A program made the position numbers and the translations under genes. DNA of 64,000 bases from Candidatus Zixiibacteriota bacterium (GTDB lineage Bacteria; Zixibacteria; MSB-5A5; GN15; FEB-12). The stretch lies in contig JBFLZR010000005.1 of the NCBI GenBank assembly GCA_040756055.1, positions 280,085-344,084 of the forward strand. The letters are read 5' to 3'. Below, piece by piece: positions 25,949-33,379 of the stretch (position 1 is its first letter; each line of letters starts with the position of its first letter). The notes beneath the pieces were generated by a model that was given only the letters and a program-made list of their open reading frames with translations, searched no databases and was not told the DNA's origin.

Positions 25949-26362
25949 CTACTCGCTTGTGATCGCCTTGCGGATGCCCTCGAACTTCCTCTGCAAAAGA
26001 GCCGCACCCACAGTGAACATCAATTCATTCTGCGCCAGGGTGGACATCTCCTTGTCAATATCCACCGAGTTCAAGTCGCCGTCCTTCACCCGAACCTCAT
26101 CAGGGTCGGGAGCCTTGGCATCATGATTACCGGTCGGGATGTGAGCCTCATGGGTCAGCGCCCCCGACACCCGATTACCCGCCTTGGTCATTCGATTGTA
26201 CTCGTCATGAAAACTGATATCCTTGCTGCGATAGCCGGGCGTCGAAGTATTGGCGACATTGCCGCCAATCAGCTTATGACGAAAAGACGAGAGGTCCAGA
26301 TACTTCTCTAAGTTCGGAACCCCGGTTCTGCTAAACAAAAATTGGGCAATCTTATTTTCCAT
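25949..26362 (-). CDS. flgB: FlgB, proximal rod protein
   Basis: FlgB is the first rod subunit. The protein has LDLSSFRHKLIGGNVANTST, then PGYRSKDISFHDEY, and the C-terminal VDIDKEMSTLAQNELMFTVG. The start is taken as the ATG at 26362 (MENKIAQFLFS), preceded by GGAG; a TTG three codons upstream is possible. First gene of the flgB-flgC-fliE-fliF-fliG-fliH-fliI-fliJ operon, with a sigma-54-type promoter 40 bases upstream. Confidence 0.94.
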   Translation of the reverse strand: MENKIAQFLFSRTGVPNLEKYLDLSSFRHKLIGGNVANTSTPGYRSKDISFHDEYNRMTKAGNRVSGALTHEAHIPTGNHDAKAPDPDEVRVKDGDLNSVDIDKEMSTLAQNELMFTVGAALLQRKFEGIRKAITSE

Positions 26363-26400
26363 AATCTCCAAAAACCTGGATGTTCTCGCAGGGTACTAAA

Positions 26401-26417
26401 GCAAGACCAATGCCAAT
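26401..26417 (-). promoter_or_regulatory. sigma-54-type promoter upstream of flgB
   Basis: The minus strand reads TTGGCATTGGTCTTGCTTT. GG (26413-26414) and GC (26401-26402) are separated by exactly 10 bases, and TTGGCA and TTGCT match the sigma-54 -24 and -12 elements well. Transcription would start near 26389, 27 bases before the flgB ATG. This and the flgF site suggest that a sigma-54 activator, probably the one at 28219, switches on basal-body genes. Confidence 0.78.
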
Positions 26418-26534
26418 TTTACACGGCCGCTTATATACTGTTGATTTTCAACCAGTTGACGACCATCAGGCAATGCCGAGGACGTTCCGACAAGCGTTTG
26501 GTGAGGAAATTATTTCCGGTAGAAAGTGAATAAT

Positions 26535-27281
26535 TTACTGATTGTCAGCGATGTAATACAATTGTGACGATGGCTCCTGCATGGAAAGCTCCATGGTCAG
26601 GATGACTATATCAACCCGGCGATTCATAGCCCGGTTTTCGATAGAGTTATTGGGCCGGATAGGCCTGAACTCGCCGTAACCGAGAGCCGACATCTTATCA
26701 GCCGCAATTCCATAATTTTCAACAAAATAACGCACCACCTGAGTCGCTCTGGCGGTGGAAAGCTCCCAATTCGATGGAAACACCGGTGTGTTGATTTTCC
26801 TGTCGTCGGTGTGACCCTCGATGCGGATATGATTTGGAAGTCCGGCAATTTCTTCGTGAACGATATCCAACACATCCATCGCCTTTGTTTCCAGCAACGC
26901 CGAACCCTCCTTGAAAAGCGCCGACTCCATGATGTGGACCACCAGACCCCGTTCGGTGATTTCTGTCTGGAGTTCTTCGGCCCGCTGTAGTTTCTTGAAC
27001 CGATCCTCGATCTGCTGCTGAACCCGCTGTAAATCTCCAAGCTTCATTAATTCGCTGCCGCGTCGAATTTCATCCTCGCTGAGATTGTCGATGACTGTTG
27101 TCCCTCCCTTGAGCACACCGCTGAGCGCTTCGGCCATTTTACCGAACCGCTTGGCGTCAATACGCGACATCGAATACATGACAATAAAAAAAGCCAGCAG
27201 CAATGTGATCAGATCAGCATACGTGAGAAGCCAGCGCTCGAGATTTTCGCTGTCGTGATTGTCTTTCTTTTTCCGTCGCAA
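26535..27281 (-). CDS. motB: MotB, flagellar stator protein
   Basis: MotB anchors the stator to peptidoglycan and carries the proton- or sodium-binding aspartate. The N-terminal membrane helix is WLLTYADLITLLLAFFIVMY, including the conserved Asp of YADLIT. The C-terminal OmpA-like domain has IRIEGHTDDRKINTPVFPSN, WELSTARATQVVRYF and a RRVDIVIL end. The 248-residue length is typical. It follows motA by 3 bases. Confidence 0.95.
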   Translation of the reverse strand: MRRKKKDNHDSENLERWLLTYADLITLLLAFFIVMYSMSRIDAKRFGKMAEALSGVLKGGTTVIDNLSEDEIRRGSELMKLGDLQRVQQQIEDRFKKLQRAEELQTEITERGLVVHIMESALFKEGSALLETKAMDVLDIVHEEIAGLPNHIRIEGHTDDRKINTPVFPSNWELSTARATQVVRYFVENYGIAADKMSALGYGEFRPIRPNNSIENRAMNRRVDIVILTMELSMQEPSSQLYYIADNQ

Positions 27282-27284
27282 GTC

Positions 27285-28049
27285 TTACACCCCGTGTGAA
27301 CGGTTCCTCGGCGCGATAAACGCCATCAGACGGGTACGAATATTTCGCGGATTTTCACCGGACTGAAGCCACAGTACACCTTCCATGATCAACTCAAGGT
27401 GGGCTACTTCCTCTTCGTGGCGCATTCGCAGCTTGTCGGAAACAGGCAGGAAGAACAGATTCGCCAGGCCCACTCCCCAGAGCGTGGCGATAAACGCCGC
27501 CGCGATCGCGGCAGCCATTCGCGAAGCATCTGATGTATTGCTCAGAGTGTGTATGAGCCCCAGCACCGTCCCGAGAATACCCATCGTAGGCGAAAACCCT
27601 CCGGCCTTCTGGAAGAATATAATACCCTTTTTGTGCCGCTCTTCAACGTAAGCGATCTCGGTCTCCAGAATCTCGCGCAACGCCGTCACCTCGGTACCAT
27701 CGATTACCAACTGAATGGCTTTGCGGAAAAAAGGATCCGTAATGGTCGCCAGGTTTGCCTCCAGCCCGAGGATACCTTCCCGCCGGGCCTTCTCCGATAG
27801 CTTCACAATACGGTCTATCGTCTCGCCAAACTCCCGTGCCTTGCCTGAGAACGCCAGACGAAGAAAAGTCGGGACTTTCAGCACGGTCTCCATGGAAGTC
27901 GTGACGGTCGTGGCGCCCAGTGTGCCGCCAATTACGATAAGCATCGGAGCAAGCAAAAACACCGAACTAAGGTGGCCACCCTCCAGCACAAATGAACCAC
28001 CAATGGCGCCGACCGCGACTACGAGACCTATTATTGTAGCAAAATCCAT
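27285..28049 (-). CDS. motA: MotA, flagellar stator protein
   Basis: MotA is the four-helix membrane partner of MotB and contacts FliG. The sequence shows the helices (FATIIGLVVAVGAIGGSFVL, then VFLLAPMLIVIGGTLGATTV), the cytoplasmic loop with LRLAFSGKAREFGETIDRIV, and the later helices with GGFSPTMGILGTVLGLIHTL and AAIAAAFIATLWGVGLANLF. The 254-residue length fits the 4-helix PomA/MotA class. The motAB pair directly follows the kinase/activator pair, with a 169-base gap. Its own ribosome binding site is poor. Confidence 0.94.
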   Translation of the reverse strand: MDFATIIGLVVAVGAIGGSFVLEGGHLSSVFLLAPMLIVIGGTLGATTVTTSMETVLKVPTFLRLAFSGKAREFGETIDRIVKLSEKARREGILGLEANLATITDPFFRKAIQLVIDGTEVTALREILETEIAYVEERHKKGIIFFQKAGGFSPTMGILGTVLGLIHTLSNTSDASRMAAAIAAAFIATLWGVGLANLFFLPVSDKLRMRHEEEVAHLELIMEGVLWLQSGENPRNIRTRLMAFIAPRNRSHGV

Positions 28050-28082
28050 GTTCTTATCTACTGACGGGTACCCGCCGCAACG

Positions 28083-28106
28083 TTAAGTTAGCCCACAATC
28101 AGGCAT
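28083..28106 (-). CDS. possible 7-codon leader peptide upstream of motA
   Basis: A near-consensus ribosome binding site, AGGAGGAC (28111-28118), is followed five bases later by ATG and a seven-codon frame encoding MPDCGLT and a stop, about 33 bases before motA, whose own ribosome binding site is weak. It could couple translation to motA. Such short frames also arise by chance. Confidence 0.25.
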   Translation of the reverse strand: MPDCGLT

Positions 28107-28218
28107 AAATGTCCTCCTGTTCAATATCGGCACAATAGGTTTTTTATGAAGTAGTTTTGACAGGAATATCCGCAAACATGGCGGATCTTTCGAGATAAAG
28201 CCGGACGAACCGAAAAGG

Positions 28219-29565
28219 CTAATCCTGTATTTTGTACTCAGCCAGCTTGTTTCTGATAGTACGAGTCGTTATACCAAGCGCCTCGGCTGCCTTGGTCTTG
28301 TTACCGTTGTATTTCTCGAGAGTCTTTAATATGAGATACTTGTTCCCCTCCTCCAGCTTCATGGGCACGTTGAGCCCCGGCATATCATCGCCAATCGGCC
28401 CCAGGATCAGATCAGTCGGGAAGTCATCTTCCGTCAGAACGTCGGTCTTCGACGTCACCACCGCCCGCTCAATCAGGTTTTCCAGCTCACGAACGTTACC
28501 GGGCCAGTGATAGTGCATGAACATGCCCAGAGCGGTATCATCCACCCCCTTGACCTGCTTGCCGTTCTCCTCGTTGTACTGATTTATGAAGTGCTGGATT
28601 AAAAGCGGAATATCCTCCTTGCGCTCACACAACGGGCAAAGATGGATCGGAATGACGTTCAGCCGGTAGAACAAATCCTCCCTGAACCGGCCCGAAGCTA
28701 TGTATTCTTTTAGATTGCGATTCGATGTCGCTATGATGCGCACGTCAACCGATATAGTCGTACTCGAACCAATCCGCTCGAACTCCCGCTCCTGAAGAAC
28801 CCTCAAAAGTTTCGACTGGAGATTCAATGGCATCTCGGAAATCTCGTCCAGCAGCAGCGTGCCACCATCAGCCAGTTCGAACCGTCCCCGGTTTGTCTTC
28901 TTGGCATCGGTAAAAGCGCCCTTTTCATACCCGAAGAGTTCGGCCTCCACCAGGTTCTCCGGAAGAGCGGCGCAGTTCAACTTGATAAAAGGACCATCTT
29001 TTCTGTTCGAGGCATAGTGAATGGCCCGGGCGACCATCTCCTTCCCCGTGCCCGAGGCTCCCGTTATCATGACTGTCGACCTGGCCTGAGCAATCGCCAC
29101 TATCAGGTCAAAAACCTCTTTCATGGCCTTCGATTTGCCGATTATGTTCTGATACTTGTGGGCCAGGTCCTGACGCATAATCTCGTTGTCGGACTTCAGG
29201 CGGATCATCTCCGTAACCCTGTTGAGAATATGCTCGATAGTCTCGGGAAGAACCGGCTTCAAGAGAAAATCATACGCGCCGAGCTTGATAGCCTTTACGG
29301 CGGTCTCCACCGTGCCATACGCGGTCATAATGATATACACAATTTCCGGATACAACTGCTTCGCGTGCTTCAGAAGAGAAATACCGTCCATCTCCTTCAT
29401 TTTCAAATCGGCCAGAACGATATCGAATCCCCGCTCCTTGAGAACCGTCAGGGCCTCCTCGCCCGAATAAACCGGCTTGCAGTCATAGCCCGACCGCCGC
29501 AAAGTCTCGACCAAAAAATCATTTACCAGCTTATCATCATCGACAACTAAAACAGAGTACTTCAT
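28219..29565 (-). CDS. sigma-54-dependent response regulator, FlrC/FleR-like
   Basis: An NtrC-class activator: receiver domain (residues 1-120, VLVVDDDKLVNDFL, phosphoacceptor Asp53 in LADLKMKEMDG, Lys in LLKPV), AAA+ domain with Walker A GASGTGKE, NCAALPENLVEAELFGYEKG, Walker B GGTLLLDEISEMP and HWPGNVRELENLIERAV, then a C-terminal Fis-type helix-turn-helix (KTKAAEALGITTRTIRNKL). The sigma-54-contact loop reads GAFTDA where GAFTGA is usual. The start is taken as ATG 29565 with GGAG eight bases upstream. It forms a two-component pair with the kinase next to it, and two sigma-54-type promoters lie before flgF and flgB, so it probably controls flagellar genes. Confidence 0.93.
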   Translation of the reverse strand: MKYSVLVVDDDKLVNDFLVETLRRSGYDCKPVYSGEEALTVLKERGFDIVLADLKMKEMDGISLLKHAKQLYPEIVYIIMTAYGTVETAVKAIKLGAYDFLLKPVLPETIEHILNRVTEMIRLKSDNEIMRQDLAHKYQNIIGKSKAMKEVFDLIVAIAQARSTVMITGASGTGKEMVARAIHYASNRKDGPFIKLNCAALPENLVEAELFGYEKGAFTDAKKTNRGRFELADGGTLLLDEISEMPLNLQSKLLRVLQEREFERIGSSTTISVDVRIIATSNRNLKEYIASGRFREDLFYRLNVIPIHLCPLCERKEDIPLLIQHFINQYNEENGKQVKGVDDTALGMFMHYHWPGNVRELENLIERAVVTSKTDVLTEDDFPTDLILGPIGDDMPGLNVPMKLEEGNKYLILKTLEKYNGNKTKAAEALGITTRTIRNKLAEYKIQD

Positions 29566-29570
29566 ATTCC

Positions 29571-30908
29571 TCACTCCATGTGCGTACCGTCAATCCGTGC
29601 CGGAATCAACAGATAGAAGATTGCTCCCTTTCCGTCGGCCTTATTCTCAACGAATATCTCTCCACCGTGGGCCTTCGTGATTTTCCAGGCCACCGCCAAC
29701 CCCAACCCATTCCCCTCTCGTTTGGTCGTAAAAAACGGCGCGAATATCCGGTCAATACACTCCTTCGCTATACCACACCCGTTGTCCGAAATTGTGGTCT
29801 CCACAACCGTCTCGTTGACGCTGAGCATCGTCCGGTCGCCATATCTCGCCAGCGCCGTCTGGCGCGGCAGCTTCTGCATGCAAACCTCAATCAGTCCATC
29901 TTCCGAACAGGCATCGACCGCGTTGCCCAGGATATTAAATAAAACCTGGCGGAAAAGCATCTGGTCAAGATGAAGCTGCACCGGTTCCGAAGTGGGGTGC
30001 CGAAGCACCCTGTAATCTATGGTTACCTTATCCATTCGCTGCTGATGATCGCTGCAGAACTGGTCGATAGTCGCCCTGATAAAGCTCTCGTAATTCACCT
30101 CACACTTGTTGACTTCTTCGAAACGACTGTAGCTGAGAAGAGTATCCACCGTCTCGTTAAGACTGTTGACCCCTTTGATAATTTTCTGCACCAACTGACG
30201 CTTCGGGTCGGATTCATCGAGGTCCCGCTCCAAAAGCGCCGCGAAACCTCCGATTCCCGCCAGCGGATTGCGCACTTCATGGGCCACCGTGGCCGCCATC
30301 TCGCCGAGCGCCGCCAGAGTATTCAGACGGGCAATTTCCTGCTCCATCTTTTTGAACTTGGTCAGATCCTGAAAAACCTCGACCGCCCCGATTACCCTTT
30401 GCTCATTGTCGCGAAGCACCGCTGTCGATACCGACACCTGAAGCCTCGTACCGTCCGCGAGATCTATCCTTTTCTCAATCGAATCGACTTCTTGCCCTGA
30501 TTCGGCGGCCCGAAGAGCGTTGGCGCTTGTTGGTGTTCCGGGCGGAATAATATCGCGATATAACTTGCCCACCGGCTCCCTGGACGGAATACCGAGAATA
30601 ATCGATGCCGCCGGATTGAAATGCGTGACCTTCCCGTTGAGATCTACCGCTATTACGCCCGCCGATATGGAGCTGAGAATGCCATTGAGGAATTCGGTAG
30701 CGGTGATATTTTTCCGCGTTAAGGCCACCAACTTCTGGTTCGCCTTGACCAGCTCCTCATTCTGGGCGCCAAACTCTTCCTGCAGCTCAATGTACTTGCG
30801 CTGGAGAGAGTTTATAATGCGGGTAAACGAGGCGTAAGACTCGGCAAAGCGGGAAACCTGATCCGACTCCACCAGCGTTTCAATAGTCAGCTTATCTTTA
30901 TCATCCAT
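29571..30908 (-). CDS. PAS-domain histidine kinase, FlrB/FleS-like
   Basis: A 445-residue soluble sensor kinase with no transmembrane segment. An N-terminal coiled coil (about 1-65) is followed by a PAS domain (ILSSISAGVIAVDLNGKVTH to about 190), a dimerisation domain with the phosphoacceptor histidine in VAHEVRNPLAGIGGFAALLE, and an ATPase domain with VLFNILGNAVDACSEDG, SDNGCGIAKE and FTTKREGNGLGLAVAW. This architecture and its overlap with a sigma-54 activator match the FlrB/FleS/FlgS kinases of flagellar regulation. Confidence 0.92.
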   Translation of the reverse strand: MDDKDKLTIETLVESDQVSRFAESYASFTRIINSLQRKYIELQEEFGAQNEELVKANQKLVALTRKNITATEFLNGILSSISAGVIAVDLNGKVTHFNPAASIILGIPSREPVGKLYRDIIPPGTPTSANALRAAESGQEVDSIEKRIDLADGTRLQVSVSTAVLRDNEQRVIGAVEVFQDLTKFKKMEQEIARLNTLAALGEMAATVAHEVRNPLAGIGGFAALLERDLDESDPKRQLVQKIIKGVNSLNETVDTLLSYSRFEEVNKCEVNYESFIRATIDQFCSDHQQRMDKVTIDYRVLRHPTSEPVQLHLDQMLFRQVLFNILGNAVDACSEDGLIEVCMQKLPRQTALARYGDRTMLSVNETVVETTISDNGCGIAKECIDRIFAPFFTTKREGNGLGLAVAWKITKAHGGEIFVENKADGKGAIFYLLIPARIDGTHME

Positions 30909-31037
30909 ACCGAATTACCATTCTCCAGTGAAATGATATTAGGTATCAGATCAGTCTATTTCAACTAAAACTTTGTGGAAATTCGCCCCCTGACAAGGGA
31001 GTCTTTTGACTGTGCCGATTACGGTTAACCCGGACGC

Positions 31038-31448
31038 TTACCCGGGAACATCTGACTTTTTGTCGTCCGAAGCAACCGGAGACAGAATCTTGCGGAGCTT
31101 ATCTATCAGGGTATCCGGGCGGAAGGGCTTGATTATGTAGCCGTCGACACCGGCTTTCATGGCCTCAACAATATCCTCTTTTACCGATCGCATGGTTACC
31201 ATTACAATAGGAAGATTCTTCAACTGCTCGGTTCCCCGCACGGCGGTCACGAGTGTCAAACCATCCATCTCGGGCATATTCCAGTCCGTAACCATCAGAT
31301 TGATATCCTCGACCTGAAGCTTGGCCAGAGCGTCCTTACCATCGCAGGCCTCGACAAAATTCGTGAAACCGGCTCGCTTGAGACAGTTTATTATGATACG
31401 ACGCATTGTGGGGCTGTCGTCTACGATAAGAATTTTGGGGTCTCGCAA
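31038..31448 (-). CDS. cheY: CheY-type response regulator (TTG start)
   Basis: A single receiver domain of 136 residues that would bind the motor switch when phosphorylated. Key residues are the acidic pocket (LIVDDSPTMRRII), Asp55 in MVTDWNMPEMDG, Thr85 in VMVTMRS and Lys107 in YIIKPF. The open frame continues 36 codons upstream, but that part is Arg-rich and unlike a receiver. GGAGG stands four bases before the TTG at 31448, which directly precedes the receiver fold, so I start there. No cheA is present in the window. Confidence 0.88.
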   Translation of the reverse strand: MRDPKILIVDDSPTMRRIIINCLKRAGFTNFVEACDGKDALAKLQVEDINLMVTDWNMPEMDGLTLVTAVRGTEQLKNLPIVMVTMRSVKEDIVEAMKAGVDGYIIKPFRPDTLIDKLRKILSPVASDDKKSDVPG

Positions 31449-31589
31449 GCTGCCTCCGAACCTAAGGTGTGATATCCGCTTCCTCCCAAAACCAAAAGTG
31501 CCTGTCGCAGAAGCAAAGCGAGAGTTAAGATCCCGACGACCGCGTTTTTCGGCCACGCAGCCGCCGTACTGGCTCCGTGAATGACCTCT

Positions 31590-32075
31590 TTACGCACGAT
31601 AATTCGCAGGTAACCCGGCCTCCGTCAGTTGCCCCGAATCCAACACCTGATTAATCCGGTCGAGATTTTTCGACACGAAGTGATATACCTTGTTCATCTC
31701 GTACTGCCCGAAGCCGCGGCGTAAAATATCGTCCAATTCGAACAGGTCGACGGGCTTGACTATCACGTCAAACGCTCCCTTGCGATAAGCCTCAATGACA
31801 TAATCCACCATCGGATAACTGAGCATCATTATAACGACAATCCCGGGGTTTACCTCTACGAGTTTCTCCAACACGCTCGGACTGGTCGAGCAGCAGAGAC
31901 AGTGATCCGCAATGACAACACCTATGGCCTCGTCCGCCACCTTCAACAGGACTTCTTCGGCGGTTTTCGCTGTCACCGTCTCGAAACCTGAATACTCAAG
32001 GTACTCGCAAAGGGTCTCACTGATCTCCGGCTCCCTTTCGGCGATCAACACTCTTTTGACCTTCGCTTCAGTCAT
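31590..32075 (-). CDS. divergent receiver-domain protein
   Basis: A receiver-like protein of about 161 residues: KRVLIAEREPEISETLCEYL at the start, Asp57 in VVIADHCLCC in the phosphoacceptor position, and VIVKPVDLFELDDILRR with the conserved Lys. The acidic pocket is reduced (LIAERE), the MPxMDG motif is replaced by CCSTSPSVLEK, and the Thr/Ser strand reads MMLSYP. A C-terminal extension of about 35 residues is helical. The start at ATG 32075 overlaps the end of the previous receiver by 8 bases. Phosphorylation may still occur but cannot be assumed. Confidence 0.8.
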   Translation of the reverse strand: MTEAKVKRVLIAEREPEISETLCEYLEYSGFETVTAKTAEEVLLKVADEAIGVVIADHCLCCSTSPSVLEKLVEVNPGIVVIMMLSYPMVDYVIEAYRKGAFDVIVKPVDLFELDDILRRGFGQYEMNKVYHFVSKNLDRINQVLDSGQLTEAGLPANYRA

Positions 32076-32454
32076 CTTCCGAGTCCCTGCTCTCCTTAAT
32101 TTTTTCTTCAAGAGTCTTGTATAACTCGTTAATATTGAAGGGCTTGATGATGTAATCAGCCACCTTCTGCCGGAGCGCCGTCACGGCCGAATCTACCGAC
32201 GGAAACCCGGTCATTATGACAACCGGAAGTTCCGGGTGGGACTGCTTCAATTCCGCCGTTAATGTCAAACCGTCCATGTTTGGCATTTTCAGGTCCGTAA
32301 GAACGAGATCGACTTTCTTGCTGCGAAGAATCTGCAAGGCTTTTTCACCGCTTTCGGCGATTGATATATCCCAACCCTGATCCGTGAAAAAATCGTAAAG
32401 CAAATCTCTGATCAACAATTCGTCATCAACGACTAAAATTGAATGATGGTCCAT
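32068..32454 (-). CDS. single-domain response regulator
   Basis: A 128-residue CheY-like receiver with all canonical residues: DD at positions 10-11 (ILVVDDELLIRDLLYDFF), Asp54 in LVLTDLKMPNMDG, a Thr in VIMTGFP and the Lys of YIIKPFNINEL. There is no output domain. It sits between the STAS gene and the divergent receiver, with which it overlaps, so it is probably part of the partner-switching or chemotaxis relay encoded here. Confidence 0.88.
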   Translation of the reverse strand: MDHHSILVVDDELLIRDLLYDFFTDQGWDISIAESGEKALQILRSKKVDLVLTDLKMPNMDGLTLTAELKQSHPELPVVIMTGFPSVDSAVTALRQKVADYIIKPFNINELYKTLEEKIKESRDSEDD

Positions 32455-32527
32455 TCTCTGGTTTCCTCACATTCGGTCAATCAGCGGCCGTCCCGGTCGC
32501 GCATTCGCGCCGCCAGGTCAATCATAC

Positions 32528-32547
32528 GATCGCCGCGCCCGGCGATC
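32528..32547. repeat. 7-bp stem hairpin in the STAS-receiver gap
   Basis: Perfect arms GATCGCC (32528-32534) and GGCGATC (32541-32547) around a 6-base loop in the 118-base gap between two minus-strand genes. No U-tract follows. It may modulate expression between the two genes; nothing else is visible in the gap. Confidence 0.4.
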
Positions 32548-32572
32548 TGCTGCCACCACTATGCTGACTTCG

Positions 32573-32923
32573 CTATTCCGCGCTCACGGATTGGTAAGAA
32601 CCAAGGGCTTCTTTCTCGGTGTTGAAGATTTCGAAGATATGCGATAGCTGAGTTATCTCGAAAATCTCCTGAACGTAGCTGGCAAGGTTCGAAAGTGTCA
32701 GACGGCCCTTGTGCAGTCTGGCTTCCTTCATTATCGATACCAGGACACCGAGACCGGAACTGTTTATGAAGTCGACCTCGGAGAGATTCAGATGCAGCTG
32801 ATTTTTGTTCTTGCCTAAAAGGTCCTTCACCTGCTCCTTTAATCCCGCTCCGCTGGCCAGATCAAGGCGCCCTCTCAAGCCCAGGATCATGACCCCGTCG
32901 TCCTCTCTCATCACTATTTCCAT
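32573..32923 (-). CDS. STAS-domain anti-sigma factor antagonist (RsbV/SpoIIAA-like)
   Basis: The 116-residue protein is a single STAS domain. In partner switching the unphosphorylated form binds the anti-sigma kinase and releases its target. The phosphorylation site is in DFINSSGLGVLV (Ser56). GLRGRLDLASGAGLKEQV is the first strand-helix unit. The C-terminal helix carries EIFEITQLSHIFEIF, typical of RsbV. The kinase that would phosphorylate it lies 22 bases upstream and the phosphatase just before that. Confidence 0.9.
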   Translation of the reverse strand: MEIVMREDDGVMILGLRGRLDLASGAGLKEQVKDLLGKNKNQLHLNLSEVDFINSSGLGVLVSIMKEARLHKGRLTLSNLASYVQEIFEITQLSHIFEIFNTEKEALGSYQSVSAE

Positions 32924-32945
32924 AATCTCCTCCGAAAGACTATTT

Positions 32946-33374
32946 TTAACGACTGTTTACAACATTAGTGTGTTCGCGTTTGAACCTTATCGAGACCCTC
33001 AGCCCGCCATCGGTCATTTCGAAGAACTCCACCGAGGCAGCGTAGTGTCCCATTATACCTATTCCACGCCCGTTTTCCGCCCACGTCTCCGAGGGCTTTC
33101 GGCGGCTTATTTTTTCCAACCCCCCTTGGCCTTCGTCAATAATATCGGCAGTCATTTCATTTTTGTTTATATCCACCGCTATTTTAATCTGTTTGGACGG
33201 GTCCAACCTGTTGCCGTGAACCAGAGCGTTGCTGAAAGCCTCCGAAATAACGACAAGCATACTGTGTCGGCTCAGGCCATCAACTCCGTGCTTCTTAAGT
33301 ATCTGAAGCATGTCCTTGAGCATCTTGCCCTCGGACTCCAAAACTGATGGATATATGAACTCGTACGACGACAT
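32946..33374 (-). CDS. HATPase serine kinase of a partner-switching system (RsbW-like)
   Basis: A 142-residue GHKL-fold kinase like RsbW/SpoIIAB. The ATP-binding N-box is SEAFSNALVHGN (Asn49), the G1 box DEGQGG (80-85) and the G2 box NGRGIGIMGH (101-110). It would phosphorylate the STAS protein and sequester a partner, classically a sigma factor; none is encoded next to it, so the target may be a sigma factor elsewhere or another protein. Confidence 0.9.
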   Translation of the reverse strand: MSSYEFIYPSVLESEGKMLKDMLQILKKHGVDGLSRHSMLVVISEAFSNALVHGNRLDPSKQIKIAVDINKNEMTADIIDEGQGGLEKISRRKPSETWAENGRGIGIMGHYAASVEFFEMTDGGLRVSIRFKREHTNVVNSR

Positions 33375-33379
33375 GACTA

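Noticed and set aside
28124..28150. GCCGATAT sigma-28-like -10 box before motA
   Set aside because: The sequence 11 bases upstream (TTCATAAA) does not match the sigma-28 -35 box, so only half of a promoter is present.
31449..31556. 36-codon N-terminal extension of CheY
   Set aside because: The segment is Arg-rich and not receiver-like, and GGAGG directly precedes the TTG at 31448 where the fold begins.
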